Source: Suillus spraguei
Taxonomy: Eukaryota; Basidiomycota; Agaricomycetes; Boletales; Suillaceae
Length of the DNA stretch: 64,000 nucleotides
Assembly: GCA_016800925.1 (NCBI GenBank)
Contig: JABCPU010000048.1
Coordinates: 205,528-269,527 of the forward strand
Direction of reading: 5' to 3'
Below the pieces are notes generated by a model. It did no database searches. It was not told where the DNA came from and saw only the letters and a program-made list of their open reading frames with translations. Made by a program: the position numbers and the translations under genes. Positions 32,319-46,547 of the stretch are shown here, one piece after another (the first letter of the stretch is position 1; each line of letters opens with the position of its first letter).

Positions 32319-35300
32319 CTAATTTTGACCTATCCCTTTATTGGTTCTTAGCTGTTTCGAGTACAATTTCAGTAGAGCTTCCATGATTTCCTCCAGAGGA
32401 ATCGTGGCGTATTCATGAACGTATTGCGGAAGAGAATCCTCGAGGTTGAAACCAGCTGTCTTCATAAAGAACGGGTGCATAACATCCGGAGTCGCTTCGC
32501 CAAGTTGTCGCATAGTCAATCGCTCTATCTTACGATCACGAGTCCTGTATACAACGGCTACATTTTTCATGGCGGTAGGGGGTGGAAGCAGTGCTGAAGG
32601 ATCGAGCAGATCTGGTAAGGAACGAGCTTGGGAACTTGGCAACGGGGGGTGTACGAAGAGTTCTGAGGGCAGCTGAAGAGAAACTGCGGCAGTTGTCTTG
32701 AGGCCCAGCGACGGGGCCTTTTCGGGCAGTGGTGGGCTAGACGTAGAGCTAGTTGGATTTGATGCATCTATCTGAGCAAGGTCCATGTATGGAGGTGGTT
32801 CTGTAGCCCCCGCTCTTTTGCGCGATGACAAACCTGCTGTCGCACGCGAGTCTTGGGATCCCTGAACCTGTTCCAGTTCCCTGGTCAGGTTCTTGCGAAG
32901 GCCGGTGAGCCACGAATATAACGCTACGTTGAGCGAAATATAGATGTCCTCGTACTCCTTGGTGCCTTTGCCTCGCACGAACGAACTGTAGAACTTGTAG
33001 TCTATGTACTTGACAAGTTCTTCGAACACCTCGTCGGTGAACATTAGCATATTCATCGCGGGCAGACCCACGATGTTTGCCTCTGTTGGATGCTTGAATA
33101 ATTGATCCACCCAAGCTTTGTGGTCAGACACTACTATAGTTGACGGGAGAAGTGGCTGAGGCTGGCTGAACTTGGAAATAGTCAAGGCCGTGAACGATAA
33201 ACGGATCTCCCTATGAGGTGGGTTTTCATCTATTACCACACGCTCCAGGCTCGCATGAACATCACGTCCGATGAATTGTGCAAGCTCGGTGTCACCCATA
33301 GTGCGAGGGAAAAGGACAAGCCGAAGGGTCTCCAAGCGGAAGCTCAACTGCTGGCGAATTCTGTGGGACAGTTCTGCATCTGCTTCCTTGAATCGGTTGC
33401 GAGCGGAATGGAAGAATGCCGAAGCGACTTCGGTGAGTGGATTGTCCGGCTTGGGCAATTGCGTAGCACGGAAAGCGGCTGATTCATGACTTGCGCCCTC
33501 ACGCTGCGCGGCAATATTGGCCTGGAACTTGTTGGCATACATCAGGACCTTCGGTATGGTGGCGATGGTAGCAAGAACAATGATCTCCTCGCCATTGACT
33601 GTGAATGTAAGCAGCAAGGGCCGGTCTTGTCCTCTGTTTGCGGAGGAAACGAGTGACCAATCATCGTGGATATCCACTTGCACGGGATCAGCCCTGAGGA
33701 TACTCGGGGATCAGACCAAGATACGGCGAGACATAATAGTAATAATTACCTGTAAATCAACAGTCGTTGGTGGTCTGACTCGAGCTCAGCACTTAAAGGA
33801 CCGCTGGTCATGCTGAGTTCGAGCATCCTAGCTATCTGTGAATCGTCGGACAAGGCGCCTTCGTTCCTGCGGATCGTCTGAAAGACGCAGTCGGGTACAT
33901 GCATGTGACCCGCGACGTTTCCCTTGGCAAGGATGTAAACATTTGCCACTGACAGCGATACCTCAGTTGACGTTTGAGATAAACGCATTCGCGTAACTGC
34001 GCTCTGGAGATCCAGAGCTACATTGCTGATGGACTGTCCCAAATCTACTTCCAAGTGGATTTGGCGAATGCGAATTATGAGCACAGTAGTGACTTCTTGT
34101 TTCACCACAGGAGTGGCAACCAAAGAAGAGACTGTTGGCGGGCGTGATTTGTCAGAGCTTGCATGTTCTGCGGCAAACAAAGGGATACGATCGAGCCAAA
34201 CAGCCTTGAAACATAAAACATCTTGCAGGCGGGAGAAACGCACACCACCAGAAATATCTGTATCTACCACCAGGGAAATTGTACTGTCGATATTGCCAGT
34301 ACGGTCTTCGTTCTTGGTAAAAGCAAGGAAAAATGCGAGATTGCGAGCTGCGATATTGACGCAGTCGTCACTCAAAAACCCGTGCTTGAGGCCAATCGTG
34401 AGACCGTCCACAGAGCCCATCAATGTCAAGTTGTGGGCACCCGGTGAGATGTTCATAAGGAAACCGCCGCTTTCCCAGCGTAAAGCCGCTGCTACATTGA
34501 CATCCGGATGACAAGTCAATTCGAGCGTGGACTTATCTATGCGGAGACTGAAGGTGATTTGCAAACTCGATGATGCCTCGGATAAATTCTCCAGACGGCT
34601 CGAGGTCAGCAGCGGGGATGGTTCGTCTTCCGCAGGAGATGGCGCGATGAGAAGCGTATTTCCTCGGCTAGTTTTGCGCAAACGCAACTGCACGTAATCG
34701 ACGATTTCAGTCATGAAAGGGAGAAGACTTGGTCTCAAAGTGTTTTGGCTAGAATGAATGGTGCTTTTGAATATCAGGACTGCAGGACTGGTTCGTACAC
34801 CTGAAGCACGATATTCAACCAAAACAGAGACTACAGGAAGCTTCAGCGTCTCCTGCTCTGGACGCAGCTGGCTGTCCAACGATTGGTGAGTACCCAGAGG
34901 CGAGGCCTGTGTACTTTTTGCATCGCTGTAAACGTGCACTTCTCCGCTCTGGAAGACCATATTTGCAAAGATACTCGACGCCGAAACATCTTGCTGTCCG
35001 CCTTGTGGTGAAACATCATCCCTTGCAAGGTCAGCGTGCGATATAGTAGTACGAGGGAGGCTTGCGGCGATGCGAATCATTCTTTCTCTTCCTTGACGGT
35101 ACACATCAATGAGCGAGAATATGTAATCAGGGATGTTTGAGTCCAAGTCCAGGATGAACCCACTGACGTCTCCAGAGAACCAGATATGACGACTGAGCAA
35201 AGAAGTGTCGGATCGTAGCCGCGCGGTCATGTAGGGGTACACCAGCTGGTTTCGGCTTCTATGCTTGTCTGCTGCGAAGTCTTCGGATGAAGATTGCCTA

Positions 35301-38300
35301 AAACTAAGGCACCATGATGAGGAATAAGTATGATGAGCTCACTGGAGTGCCGCTAAGTCTTACCTGGGCACAAATAGGAAGGAAGGTCTTTAGTTGACAT
35401 CTCGCCCGCTTCTCCTCTCTGTGCGCTAAACTTGATGCGTCGAACAGCGAACAGGAAAGCCCTGACTGAAGGGCCGTCACGGGAACTCGTCCGGGGAAGC
35501 TCCAGCGTTTGTTCAAGACTGAGGGGGAAGGCCACTCCAATCTCGTGAATGACTACATCTATGGTATGTTCGCTAAACCAGGAGGGCCTTTGGTCACGAC
35601 TGGCCTCGCTCGTTCCTACATCGAACGTTTTCAAAACACTACGAGTCTTTTCCTTGAACGCTGCTAACTCCGCAGCTCGCTGATCTCTCCGAATAAGCAA
35701 TTCAGCCTGGAAAATGTTGAGCAATAAAGCCAATGCCGAAGATGATGTCGTACTTGTTGATGGTCTAAAAAGTCACCAATCTCTCCTATAGAACTGGGTT
35801 GCATCACTGCATGGATCTTTGGAACACGGAACTCCAATCTGTGGATATCTCCCCTAGCACGAAGATCCACGATAAGAAACGCAGATCGATGGTTCCGATT
35901 GAACGTGGTCTCTCGTGACACAACGTCCGCTCTAGGTGCAAGCGACAAGGCCAGGTCACAAAGCCTGATTTGCCATGCAATAACCAAATCGCTGCTAGAT
36001 ATATCTCCACCAACATCTTCGCATTCTAGATAGGAGGTCGAGGATCGACCTTCAAGTCCAAGTCTGAATCCCTTCACATTGACATGTCCACTGAATGATA
36101 GAGAGGATCGCGATGTATTTGGTGTCGGTCCAGACGGATTAGACCTTCGTTGGCGAGTTTGGTGTATCAGGTCCATCAAATCAGCAAAATCTTGACCGAA
36201 TTTCTGTTGGATGACGAGAAGTGTATCCCAGTGTGAAGGCTTGATTAAAACATCAAAAAAGTCCACTGAGGCAAGGATTTTGACGAATGCGCGGCCGTGG
36301 CGTCCTGTCAATGAGAGCGAAGGTAGCTTGACCTTGATGCGTGGCATATCCGTATGATCATCAGTGGACTGTAATTTGTATGAAATGCCCAACGTTTGTG
36401 AGCCAAATTGGATGCCAAAGGACGTAGACGACTTAGGTCCTGACCCGCTTGGCGAGAAAAGGAATATAGTCAGATCGTGTATGTTCCATGATAACCACGT
36501 CCCTCGCATGACCTGAAGAGACACGCCAAATTCTGAAATACGTCCCGTAACATGGGCCACTAATGCGTTCTTCTTAGCAGCGCGAGGGTGAGTCGGTACT
36601 GTCTGTGCACTATCCCCCGTTCCTTCCTTCAATTCGGCTAGAAAAGCTCGTGTAGTGGCTTCAATGCCTGGAAAAAAGTCCGCTTGCCATTCTTCCATGA
36701 AATGGTAAAGACGAAGGGCGCTGCGAGGTACGGAAATAGCTGTATTGGATAAAAGGAATGCGAGGCGAATAGTACTCGCGGATGATTCCTGCCGCCAAAG
36801 TAAGTTGAGCTTGCCAGAGGAAAAAGTCAAGGAAGCAAGAACATCCCGATCCCGGGCCCAAATTCCTGGGGCAATGCCGGTAGCCCTTGCACGTATGAAA
36901 GCGTCGCTGAAACTAGTAGTGCAACTGACAGAGTAAACCTCATTGTGCATCAACGGATCGACTCGTTTGAGTGATGTGAAAAAGATGTTTGCATTCATGG
37001 CCCCGATCTCGAATGCAAGTTTTTCAGCCGCAGCACGGATGTTAACACGGCGAAGGGCGACCGTGAAAATGAGATGAGACGGGCCAGAGTTTGGAAGGGC
37101 TTGATTGGAGACTGGCTTCCATTTACTTGATACCCTCCGTAGGCGAAGTACAGATTGTGCGAAGACCATCAAGTAAGGGGATACGGTGACATTAACGTCA
37201 CTGATGGCGAGAGTGCATACAGTCTGTGGAATGACAATAGTATCATGGTTTGCCAGGGAAGGGCTCTGTGACTGTAATTGGACTCCTTCCAAAGGGACCA
37301 GCTTTGAAGAGCGAAGCTGTAGAGCACAAGAGCTGATGTCCAGGCGACTAGTGGATGCTGGCAACTTATCTGCAATGGTGATGCTGACAAGATCTGCAGT
37401 AAAGTTGATGGAGCCAATGATAAGTCGCGCGCTAATCATGGACTTGGGGGATGTATGCGGGTGAATCATTTCCAACGGACTGGTATACCTTCCTTGGAGG
37501 ACTCTAAGTCTAACATGAGCTCTGCGAGACACGAATCCACCAAAGCCTTGACATCATGTGCCGCAATGAATCGGTCCTTGCCATTTGTGCCAATATCTCC
37601 TCGAAGGCGGGCGAACTGGAGTGCAGTTCGTAAATGGAATAGAAACTTGTATGTAGCATGTGTCCGGAGAGCTTGGGGGTGACCCCGTTGGACGAGGAAA
37701 GAAGGTTGAATGGTCGAAAGTGGATCGACGGCTGCCCTATTCTGAGTGAGATCTAGAGTATGGTAGACAATCTCAGAAAAACGGGTAGTTGAGCCAGACT
37801 GCACAGTGAGATCGAGTAAGAGGTCCCGCGAATCCTGTTCCAGCGCTTGAAACGTGGCGACAGCGTACTCAAGGCTAATGGGTTGAAGTTCCAATGCAAA
37901 GCAGCCAACAGAGATGCTGGCATGATTCTGCGTGACATCCAGTTGGAGGCGACGAAAAGATAATATTGGGCTGTTTCCGAGCGAACATTTGGAACCAACT
38001 CCCGCGTTATCCACCACTCCTACAGTCGTTTCAGATATTTCTAGATGGTAAGCCGATTTTTGAGCTCCTTGAGACATGGCAAGGTGGCATCCGGAAGCCA
38101 AACAGTTGATTGTGATCATGGAGTCTCTTTGAGCTGATGATTCATTGAAGGAGGAACTTAGGCAGGATATATGTTCCAGTACTTGTAGACGAGCGGACCT
38201 TATGGTGATGTCGAAGGCCGTCGAAAGGGGGGGACCTGGCGAGTCACCGAACTTTGCCATGTGGCTCGCCATCACTGAGTCCAATGTTAGTTCTGGACTG

Positions 38301-41300
38301 AGCCGCTGCAGGAAACCATTAATGCAATGCAACACAGTCGAAAGAAATACGAACTCGCGATTGCAGGTCTTCCATTATATCTCTGACTCCCATGAGAGCC
38401 AAGGGGGTTAGTCGAACCATGATCTCCCTTTCGCATTGTATGCGGAAAGTTGTCGAGTGGACGGAACTCGTTCTTTCATTTGCTTGTACGATCGGACGTA
38501 TTCTGGACGAATGCTTATCCTTTGGAGTTGTAATTCTAGGTTCCTGCTTTCTAATTGAAGGATAGTTGGGAAAAATGGGTTTGCAGGCTTTACCTTGATT
38601 ATAACGAATGGCGAGTCCTCCCAGCTGTTGATGTCATCCAGATTGATGCTCTGGTACCACCTAGTGACACGACGGTAACGCTTGATCAACGAGTGTCTTT
38701 GAGTCACGGCTGTCTGAACTCAGCAGTTGTAACGCTCTGCATTTGGAGATGACTCACATTTAGTCGAGGACCAGCTACTCATTGAGGATTCAGTATCTGT
38801 TAGGTCTTCGTCATCTGATTCCTCCCCTGACACAGAGATGTCGTCGTTGTCAACGACGGTCGATGGCGCAAGTCGACTCCTCCTGCAAAAACTATTATAT
38901 CTAGTAGAATAGACTAAAAAACGGACAACATACGCCAGACGTGCATCACGATCTGCCTCGGAGATATTTTCCTCTCCGTCAGATTCTGAGAGATGGGAAA
39001 GTCGGGGCCACCATGCAGCCGTACTCTTGGAGTGTGCAATGCTTGTGGATGGTGCTGGAGGATGTGGATTTAATCTGCAGAAATGTGGGAGGCGCGGAAG
39101 AGGAAGATGGAGTCCATTGCGATGGTGACTAAAATGCGTGCGCTGCAAGGACCGCATATTGTTAGGAAGAGAGGCTTTTCGTGCCCTCTCTACTTCATCG
39201 AGCAGATGTTGTACTCGATTTGTCAGCTCATCTTGCCCCTTCATGAAATCCATCTGCGATAAATTGCGGACTTTTGGGGATTTGTATATATCCAGGTTGA
39301 TGTCTGTAGACAGGTCGGCCGCCTCACACCAGCTTGTCTTCGAATCCCTTGATGATAGCAAAATCTTCAGTGACGCAAGGGGGAGTCTGATGCTCGTGAG
39401 CCTGCCACAAAATTGGCCTTCTAGATCATTGGTATGAACATTGAAGCCTGAAGGAATTGACAGGTTTACGGCTGTTGCACCAGCAGACCAAGTGACGTCA
39501 ACATGGTTAGTCGAGAATCTGATGAAAGTGACTGAATAATCGTATCAACGAATGCTCTCCTGCAATGACAGTTCGCCTACCATCTGGATCTACGGGCACT
39601 CCGAACTCAGTCGCAGGAGCGTTGGCGAGGTCCGTATAATTAAGACGCACAGCATTCATGGATGCCAACAAGATTCGAGCATCATGAGATGTCAATAGGG
39701 CCTTCACTGGTCCAATTGTAATTTCCCAAACACATACATATGTACGAGTACGCGGCTGTGACCCAAATAATCTGTTAGCGGTGATATTCAGACCTTGGAA
39801 TTGAATGAGTGATGGTTATCAAGAACAAGCGGAACCGGCAATACCGTCGATTAAGAATGAGTCTTCGTAGCGTTGATGTCCATGGGCGAAGAAAGCGTGC
39901 TCAGAGCAGGCGTCAAGGATGGAACCTTTAATTGTGTTCAGATTCAGTGACATATCTGTTGCAAGGTTAAATAGTTGCAATCTATCGTCTGATGCTGACT
40001 TACCCATGAAATAATCATGCAGTCGCAAGTCCAGTTGAAGCACTGAACACGTCATGACTGTGGATGCGCCAATGTCATCGAATGATCTGTCGCTTGCAAC
40101 GCGCACTTCGTAGCCAGGCAAACCTGCTGGTAGAAGTATTACCCCAGACTGCAATTGTATCGATACCTGAACCTGTAGGGAGTTCGACTATATTTCTTCT
40201 GTCAGGTAACTTTCAAGACACAGTCGGTTCACTGACTTTGCCTGGTCGATACTTCATCTCCAGTGGATCTCCAACCAAATTGAACCTCTTCCGTTTTTCA
40301 AGATACTCCACGAGCGTAGAAAAGTGGGTAAAAGAACCAAAATAATTGTCCCGAAGTACCATTAAGTACCTGGCAGACCATCCGAGAGCCTTGTATGCGA
40401 CTTTACTAGTCTTAGTGGCAATGAGTAAGGGATGTGATCAGAAAATACTAGACATACCTCAACAGTGAGCTTTAATTGATCAATATTGTCAGGTTGAACA
40501 TCGGCCCAGGAGTAATAAGAGGATCTAATGCGGAAGGTCGCTGCGTGAATTATACGATGTTCTTTCCCTGAATTGTAGAGGTACTGCGTATTCCACCGTG
40601 GCAAGGAGAGAAAAACATTTACATCTGGAACATCAACGACGAACGGAATGGACGTCGCCTCGGGTCGATATATATTTGATGGGAAAGTGACTTGAATGTT
40701 AAAACGCGGTGCACGGATCGTCACCAACGCTGGATGTTGATGAATAATCATGTTTCTAACTAGGTAATAGAATCCACTTACTGTTCTCCCCTTTGACCAG
40801 AGGTTTATCAATAATGTTCTGATCGTTGGCATATAGATTGAGCTCAAAGTGCTGCAGATCAAGCTCCAGCATATAAATAGTCGGCACAAAAAGATTCCAC
40901 TCAGTAGGTGGCCCAAAGGTCCAGTCCCGCGTCAAATCAGTGAACATATTGATGTGGTCTCGTAAGAGATATATAACCGGTTGACGAAGGGAGATGGAGA
41001 ATGACCAACGACGCTCAGCGTTCCATACAAGGGGTGATGGAAATGACGCATGAATCTATGCGGTTTTTAGCATAATTTCCATGGGGTAGTAGGATATGTA
41101 CGGACGCGACATGACTCAGCTGCAATGAGCTTGATATCATCGAGGCTCGACGCTACAGAGACTGTATCGAGATGAACCTCCAAACGAGGTTCATATCCGT
41201 CGGGTCCTGTAACCATGGGCAAAAGGTAGCTAATTGAGGAGCTATCACCTGCAGTACAATGAAGAGTTGCATGTTCGCGCTTCCTTGGATGCGGATAGTC

Positions 41301-43173
41301 GCTGACACCATCCCATTGCCAGTTCTAAGAGAGGATAAACAAAGAGATACGGGCCTCTTGCCATGTATTCACCTTTGAATGCTCTCGGAAAGGAACGTAC
41401 AGTACAGTCTTATCACGAAGTTCGACAAATACTTTCATTGCAGTCCAAGTACGTTTATCTCCTGGCTCAAGGTGTTTTGATACCTCCAGGTCGTGATACG
41501 TCGAGGGGAAGAATGTCCGTTGTAAATGAATTCTGAAAACAGAATTCAAATCATGAGCGCGCCTCCTGAATGAAAAAATAACCGTTACCGTTGACGATCA
41601 GCCCATGGTCCATAACGAATGGTTCCTTTTCTTATTACCAGATCTACACCCCACTCAGGAGGTAGGTCACCATTGCCGATGTCATAGGATTCCAATCCCA
41701 TGCCCCTTGGACCATCTTGCACAACAGGCACATCGCCGACGACATCTGTGTAATATGATAGCTCCAGAACGGGGGCTTCGATAATCCGCCGTTCAATAGC
41801 ATACTCTAGAGCAGTAAAGTCAGCGCCGATGGGTGTTTCTTCGTCAATGCTCTTGGCAGATTTTCTGCTTTGAATAGGGCCATGACTCTTCCTCTTCTCA
41901 GCTGCACGGCGGTCGTGAACGGACGAGCCATGGCCAGACGCATATAACTTCAGTCCTTTCCAAACCCTGGAGAATGCCCGGAATGGAAGATAACCCAAAG
42001 GAACTAGTTCTAGGAACCGACTTGAATACGGCACAGCAATGACGTCAATAGAAGTCATTAAACGCAAACGCGACAAACCTCGATGTTTCTGCATTCTCGC
42101 GAATGTGATGCCCTATTGTTGGCATGCTACCCTGGTAGTTGTCATTCTCAACAAGTTGCACGAGCACTTTCTGAAATTTCAAATTCAACAACTGTTTATA
42201 GAGGTCGCACTTCGACCTCGCCTGTCCAAGATGTCAGTATCAATGTGCATACCAGAGAAGAACAAGCCCACTTGGACAATGCCAAACGTGCCTTCCGCTC
42301 TATGGCATTCTGTGACCAAAAGACTTGGTGTTGAAGGATTACCACAAGTGATGGCAACCTTGGATAGCTCAAGTGCAATGGGCAAGATGTCATTCGGATC
42401 CAGATAGGGCATCTGACGTCTAATCCACGCCAGTGCAGCATGAATGACGGGAGGCGCTTTGATATTTGCTAGTGCGGGAGGGGGATAGAAACCTAGTCCT
42501 ATAATCAAACAAGTGGGTTAGATGAATAACAAGTAGATGGAATGACGTACCTTCTGCCCCTGAAGTACGAGAAAACATTCTGCGAGGTTCCGAGACCTCT
42601 GGACATGGGGATGCCTTGGACTGCATTTGGGAGATGATATGATCATATGCCGCAGTCTTATTGTATAGAAGCCACTCAAATCCTTGAATAGAAACCTTGA
42701 TCCGGCAAGAGGGGAACGGCGACGTATGGTTGACTGTTAGAGCGTGCACTTGTTACTCAATGCGCAAAAAGGCCAAATAAACATCATTCTTACACTCTTC
42801 TCCACCAACATGGGCGTGATTCAAGTCATCCTCAGTAGCTGGGACGCGCAACCAATATCTCCAAGATATTTGAGCTGTCACAAATTTGATGGTCATATTA
42901 CTGGAATGATAATTGACATCTTTGAGAAGTATGCGTCCCGCGAGGATTGAAAAGTGTATGGATCCTGGGCTACACCTTAAGTGATGCCAATGAGTCGAGT
43001 GTAATGGAAAACCGACCGATGTGCACCCATATACTAGAGCCTCCTTGTCGCCAGTACTTGACTCGTAGGAGAAGACTAATAAATCCAGAAATAATGCGGT
43101 TCCAGTAGAAAGTATAGAAGACCGCGGCTATAAGCACGCAGATGCAAGAAACCAAGAGGTAAATTTTGAGCAT
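32319..43173 (-). CDS. CSF1: Csf1-like bridge-type lipid-transfer protein (BLTP1/Tweek family)
   Basis: A giant protein of well over 3,000 residues. Members form a long hydrophobic groove that moves phospholipid between membranes, and yeast Csf1 supplies lipid for GPI-anchor synthesis. The start MLKIYLLVSCICVLIAAVFY is a membrane anchor. It is followed by NRIISGFISLLLRVKYWRQG and, after an intron with donor GTCGGT near 43014, by SIHFSILAGRILLKDVNYHS and TAQISWRYW, the chorein-like beginning typical of Csf1. The long middle consists of beta-strand-rich blocks with charged disordered inserts, for example SDGEENISEADRD near 38960. The end is QLRTNKGIGQN. More than fifteen short introns are present. 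I assume one gene because all exons lie on one strand without an internal start or promoter gap. Confidence 0.85.
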
Positions 43174-43487
43174 GATGTTGCACACAGTTGCAGTGACTCT
43201 CGCAGATTTAGGTTCGACAATGGGACTATAGGACCTCAAGAGACTATAATATGCCGCACTTTCTGCGTTGGATGACTTGAAGCCCTTCGTGCTATGTGGT
43301 GTGGGTTAGAGCTGTAATGGTCATGTATTCGGCTTTAGTCAGTGGAAGTTCCGAAGCCTGTTCGCCGTTTAACTTACAATTTGCGGTATTTAATGTGTTG
43401 CTAATTACGTAATTAAATCTAATTCAAATTGCTGGGCGTAGCCAATTGCGAGTAGTGATACTTCTGCAAGTACTCTGGTCGTCGGTC
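43174..43487. promoter_or_regulatory. divergent promoter CSF1 / NDUFAF8-like gene
   Basis: These 314 bases lie between divergent start codons. An AT-rich patch (ATTACGTAATTAAAT near 43405) is the only notable feature. Confidence 0.45.
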
Positions 43488-43739
43488 ATGCAGACAGCGA
43501 AGACAAGCACGACGCCTCTCAGGCAGTTAGCACTGCATTCTACTACCACATGCTCGTCGCATGCAACAGTATATGGAAAATGCATACTTGCTGCTTATAC
43601 AGATGTTCGCAAAGATTCTTGCAAACAGGAATTTGAAAAGTTCGGGCAGTGTTTGCGTGAAGCTGTATGTCTTCCTCATGACGATAAAAGAAGTATTTTC
43701 TGACGCTGTTTATTTCTCAAGGTGAAACGCAAATGGTGA
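43488..43739 (+). CDS. NDUFAF8-like twin-cysteine mitochondrial protein
   Basis: A 64-residue protein, probably an assembly factor for respiratory complex I in the mitochondrial intermembrane space or matrix. Exon 1 reads MQTAKTSTTPLRQLALHSTT, then a CHCH-like helix pair: C-x9-C (CSSHATVYGKC) and, after AAYTDVRKDS, a second C-x9-C (CKQEFEKFGQC). The pattern YGKC...RKDSCKQEFEKFGQC is close to human NDUFAF8. The intron begins GTATGTC after LREA, and exon 2 adds VKRKW. It is short enough to be missed easily. Confidence 0.8.
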
Positions 43740-43834
43740 TGTCTAGTTAAATACCTGCAAAGATAGACGTTCAGGAGATTATATAGATTTGGGTCCTTTT
43801 GGAAAGTCATGCTATTAAAATACATGCAACTAAA

Positions 43835-44703
43835 CTAGTCGAGGTCCTCAATTCCCATGCTCCCTGGTAACCTCTGCTCCGTCTCAGTTTGTTCCTGTCC
43901 ATTTGAAGCTGTGGAACCATGTTCGGGCTGTGATGGACGTACTCTCGTCCTCATGAATGCCTGAATACGGAGGGGTATCACGGGGATGTTGGTGGTATTA
44001 GGAAGTGGAAGTGCCTCGATAGGCTGCTCTACTACCTCTGGAGCCGGCTGTCGTATGCGGTTTATCAGGGGCGCGAGGCGCAGGTCTACTATATATGTTC
44101 GTTCAGTACGGGAAGGTTTCGGTTGTTCATTCTCGATCGAGTATGAAAGTGGCAGTGTGGGGACGACAGGATGCTGAAGGAGAACCTCGGAGGTGATAGA
44201 TGATGACTGCTGTAGCGACTTCTCGTACGTGAGCGTTTCCAACAATAATAGGAAACCCAAGATGAGGACGTCAAGCAGAAGGAGGTGCATTTTAGAGGGT
44301 GCATACTCTGTGAGGTCATTGTTTTCGTTTTCATGAAAACTGGTAGAATAATGAACGCACCCATTCCAACGAAATCCAGTACGACCGTCCGCCCCTCAAC
44401 CGTGCTTTCCCGTGCATGTAACCAGAAGCTTGGGAAATTGAGGAAGAAAGTGAGCAGGAACCATGATCGCAGGGAGACTTTAGGGTCGATCTCCCTCGGC
44501 TTGTAGCATAGGAATTGACAACACATGGCTCTGGTAACCAGTGGCACGAGTGAGGGCGCGAGGAAGAAGGAGACAGCATGCAATTGGAACAATAGGTCAT
44601 GCAACTGCATGACCCAGCGTGAGTTTTATGCATGACGTTCAGAAAGACGGGAACGTACGGAGTCGATGATGTGCTGGTACTGGGCGTCATAACGCTTGTG
44701 CAT
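43835..44703 (-). CDS. DUF1746 membrane protein (possible Dsc ubiquitin-ligase subunit)
   Basis: Start MHKRYDAQYQHIID is joined by a short intron to SLHDLLFQLHAVSFFLAPSL. A second intron joins VVLDFVGM to EYAPSKMHLLLLDVLILG. The paired hydrophobic helices and the FxDFxGM...PSKxxLLLLDxLIL block fit the fungal DUF1746 family. In fission yeast a DUF1746 protein is, as I recall, part of the Golgi Dsc E3 ligase that cleaves sterol-regulated factors; that link is from memory. The C-terminal half is Pro/Glu-rich and variable. It is convergent with the NDUFAF8-like gene at a distance of 95 bases. Confidence 0.7.
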
Positions 44704-44978
44704 GTCATCTAGTATGTCTTGCTGTGTAGATATAGTCGTTATATTCGTCCCTACCAAGTACTGTCGGTCTCCGGGAGGTCACTGCAATGATCAAGGTCGG
44801 TGTTTGGACCTGTTGTCCAACAGCCTCAAAACAGCAGGCGGAGACTCTGTCCGATCTACATTGGCCTAAAGAGTCCATACGTCGAAATGCAACAGAACAA
44901 AACTAGCGTATCGTAGCGATAAAAAACATTAATAATAAAAGTCCAAGCAGATTGAGTAATTATTCCATCGAGTCCATA

Positions 44979-46547
44979 CTAGCTCTCAGACTGACGATAT
45001 GGTGGTAACTCTGGAACTGGAGGAACACTACTAGTAGATGGTGAAAGGAATCTTGGCCACATCACCGAAGCATGATCCATTAATGCCGCATGTGCGCTTG
45101 TGGAAATAGAATACGTTGATTGTCGATCAACGTCATCATTCAGATGTGTGGATGGATCACGGCTCTCGTACGAAAAGCTCGACGGGGAGTCAGAGGTTGT
45201 CGTAGTACCTGGCGTTCGATCCGAAACTTGGGGTGATGTATGTGTCACTGGTATTTCAGTAACCACACTACTCGAGGGACGAGGGGGAAGTGCACGGAAG
45301 CTTCGCGAAGGAGAAGCACTGGGTGAAGGGTATGTGCTTGAGTGAGATAGCCGTTGACGATCATCAGTGGGAATGCTTGACGACTGTGATGGCTGTTGCT
45401 TATGGGAAAGCATGTCGGGGTGATGTACCGGAACAGATCCCAAGCTTGCAGGTGGATGAGTTATATCGAAAACATCGTCACCATAATCAGACGGGCCACC
45501 AAGCGACGAAAAAATAGTTCCAGAACTGTCTCGAGGATGAAGCAATTCTATATCATCAGACATGCCGCTTGGAGCGCGAGAATGACCGGGAGATATATTA
45601 GCAACTGAATGGTATAATCCCAATCTGCGACTGTGTTCCACCTTCTTCTGCTTGGTGAGTGTGTTCAGATAACGGGTGGCGATGAGAGCACCGTCTAAAA
45701 TGACGATGGACACTCATCAGTACTTATTGAGCAGAGGAACATGTATTGAACGTACATAATTCAAGAAGCAAAACAAGTGATACCACAGCGATGAAAACGT
45801 ATGTTGAGACATTCTGGAGGTCCTGACAGTTAGATTCAGATGGATTGTCGGCAAGCACATAGTCGCATTCGTTAACTAATTGTTCTCGGTCGCTCTGGCG
45901 GATAGTGACGAGGAAGTAGATGCCGACAATGACATTGAGGAGAAGATGGATATAGACGAAGTACGCGTAGATCCCGACAAATCGTTGCTTGCGTGCAACT
46001 GCGCCGATAAATCTATGTGAAGGCCACCAGCGAGTAAGAATCGATCCAGAGTATGAATATATATGACACGCACCCAATGATGGATACAACAAGCAATATG
46101 GTTTCGACGATACCCACGGCCCAAAAGGAATATTTCTCCTTACTAGTCAGTGAATATGAATCTAATATCATGATGATTAGTGTTATACATGATAATGTGA
46201 CAAACCTAATCACACATACGAGACAGTTCAAACCACACCAAAACCGATAGCACGCCCGAAAACAAGAAGGACAGACAAGTTAATAGCACGAATCCAAATC
46301 GCACAGGTATGCAGAAACAAAAATATGGGGAATACAGCAGGTAGTTTTTGAGGCTGAAGGCCATGTCGCCAATGAAGCCTATGTGACTCGGTGGGTAATG
46401 AAAGTCGTTCGTTAAGAAAAAGTAGATGCCAGCTCTAGCAAGATCTGAGAAAGCACGTTATAAGTAAATAAGTGATGATGTACGGGGAAGAGTGAAAATG
46501 AAGCACAGCACTGACCTTGAAGGGTGTTAAGTCGTGGCAGTAACCCA
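44979..46547 (-). CDS. four-span membrane protein with Ser/Pro-rich tail, function unknown
   Basis: I do not recognise the family. Exons from 46547 downward give GLLPRLNTLQ, DLARAGIYFFLTNDFHYPPS, MAFSLKNYLLYSPYFCF and three helices: PVRFGFVLLTCLSFLFSGVL, WAVGIVETILLVVSIIG and YAYFVYIHLLLNVIVGIYFL. After the Cys-containing loop NECDYVLADNPSESNCQDL comes a fourth helix (VFIAVVSLVLLLELYGALIA). The last exon is a cytosolic Ser/Pro-rich tail of about 230 residues ending LPPYRQSES, a PPxY motif. Reading phases agree at the four joins I checked. The first exon with the ATG is not resolved and should lie between 46548 and about 46800. Confidence 0.65.

Noticed and set aside
32319..43173. Idea that the long minus-strand block is several separate genes
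   Set aside because: The exons follow one another with short introns and no promoter-sized gap, the N-terminus is Csf1-like, and the total length fits one Csf1 protein.
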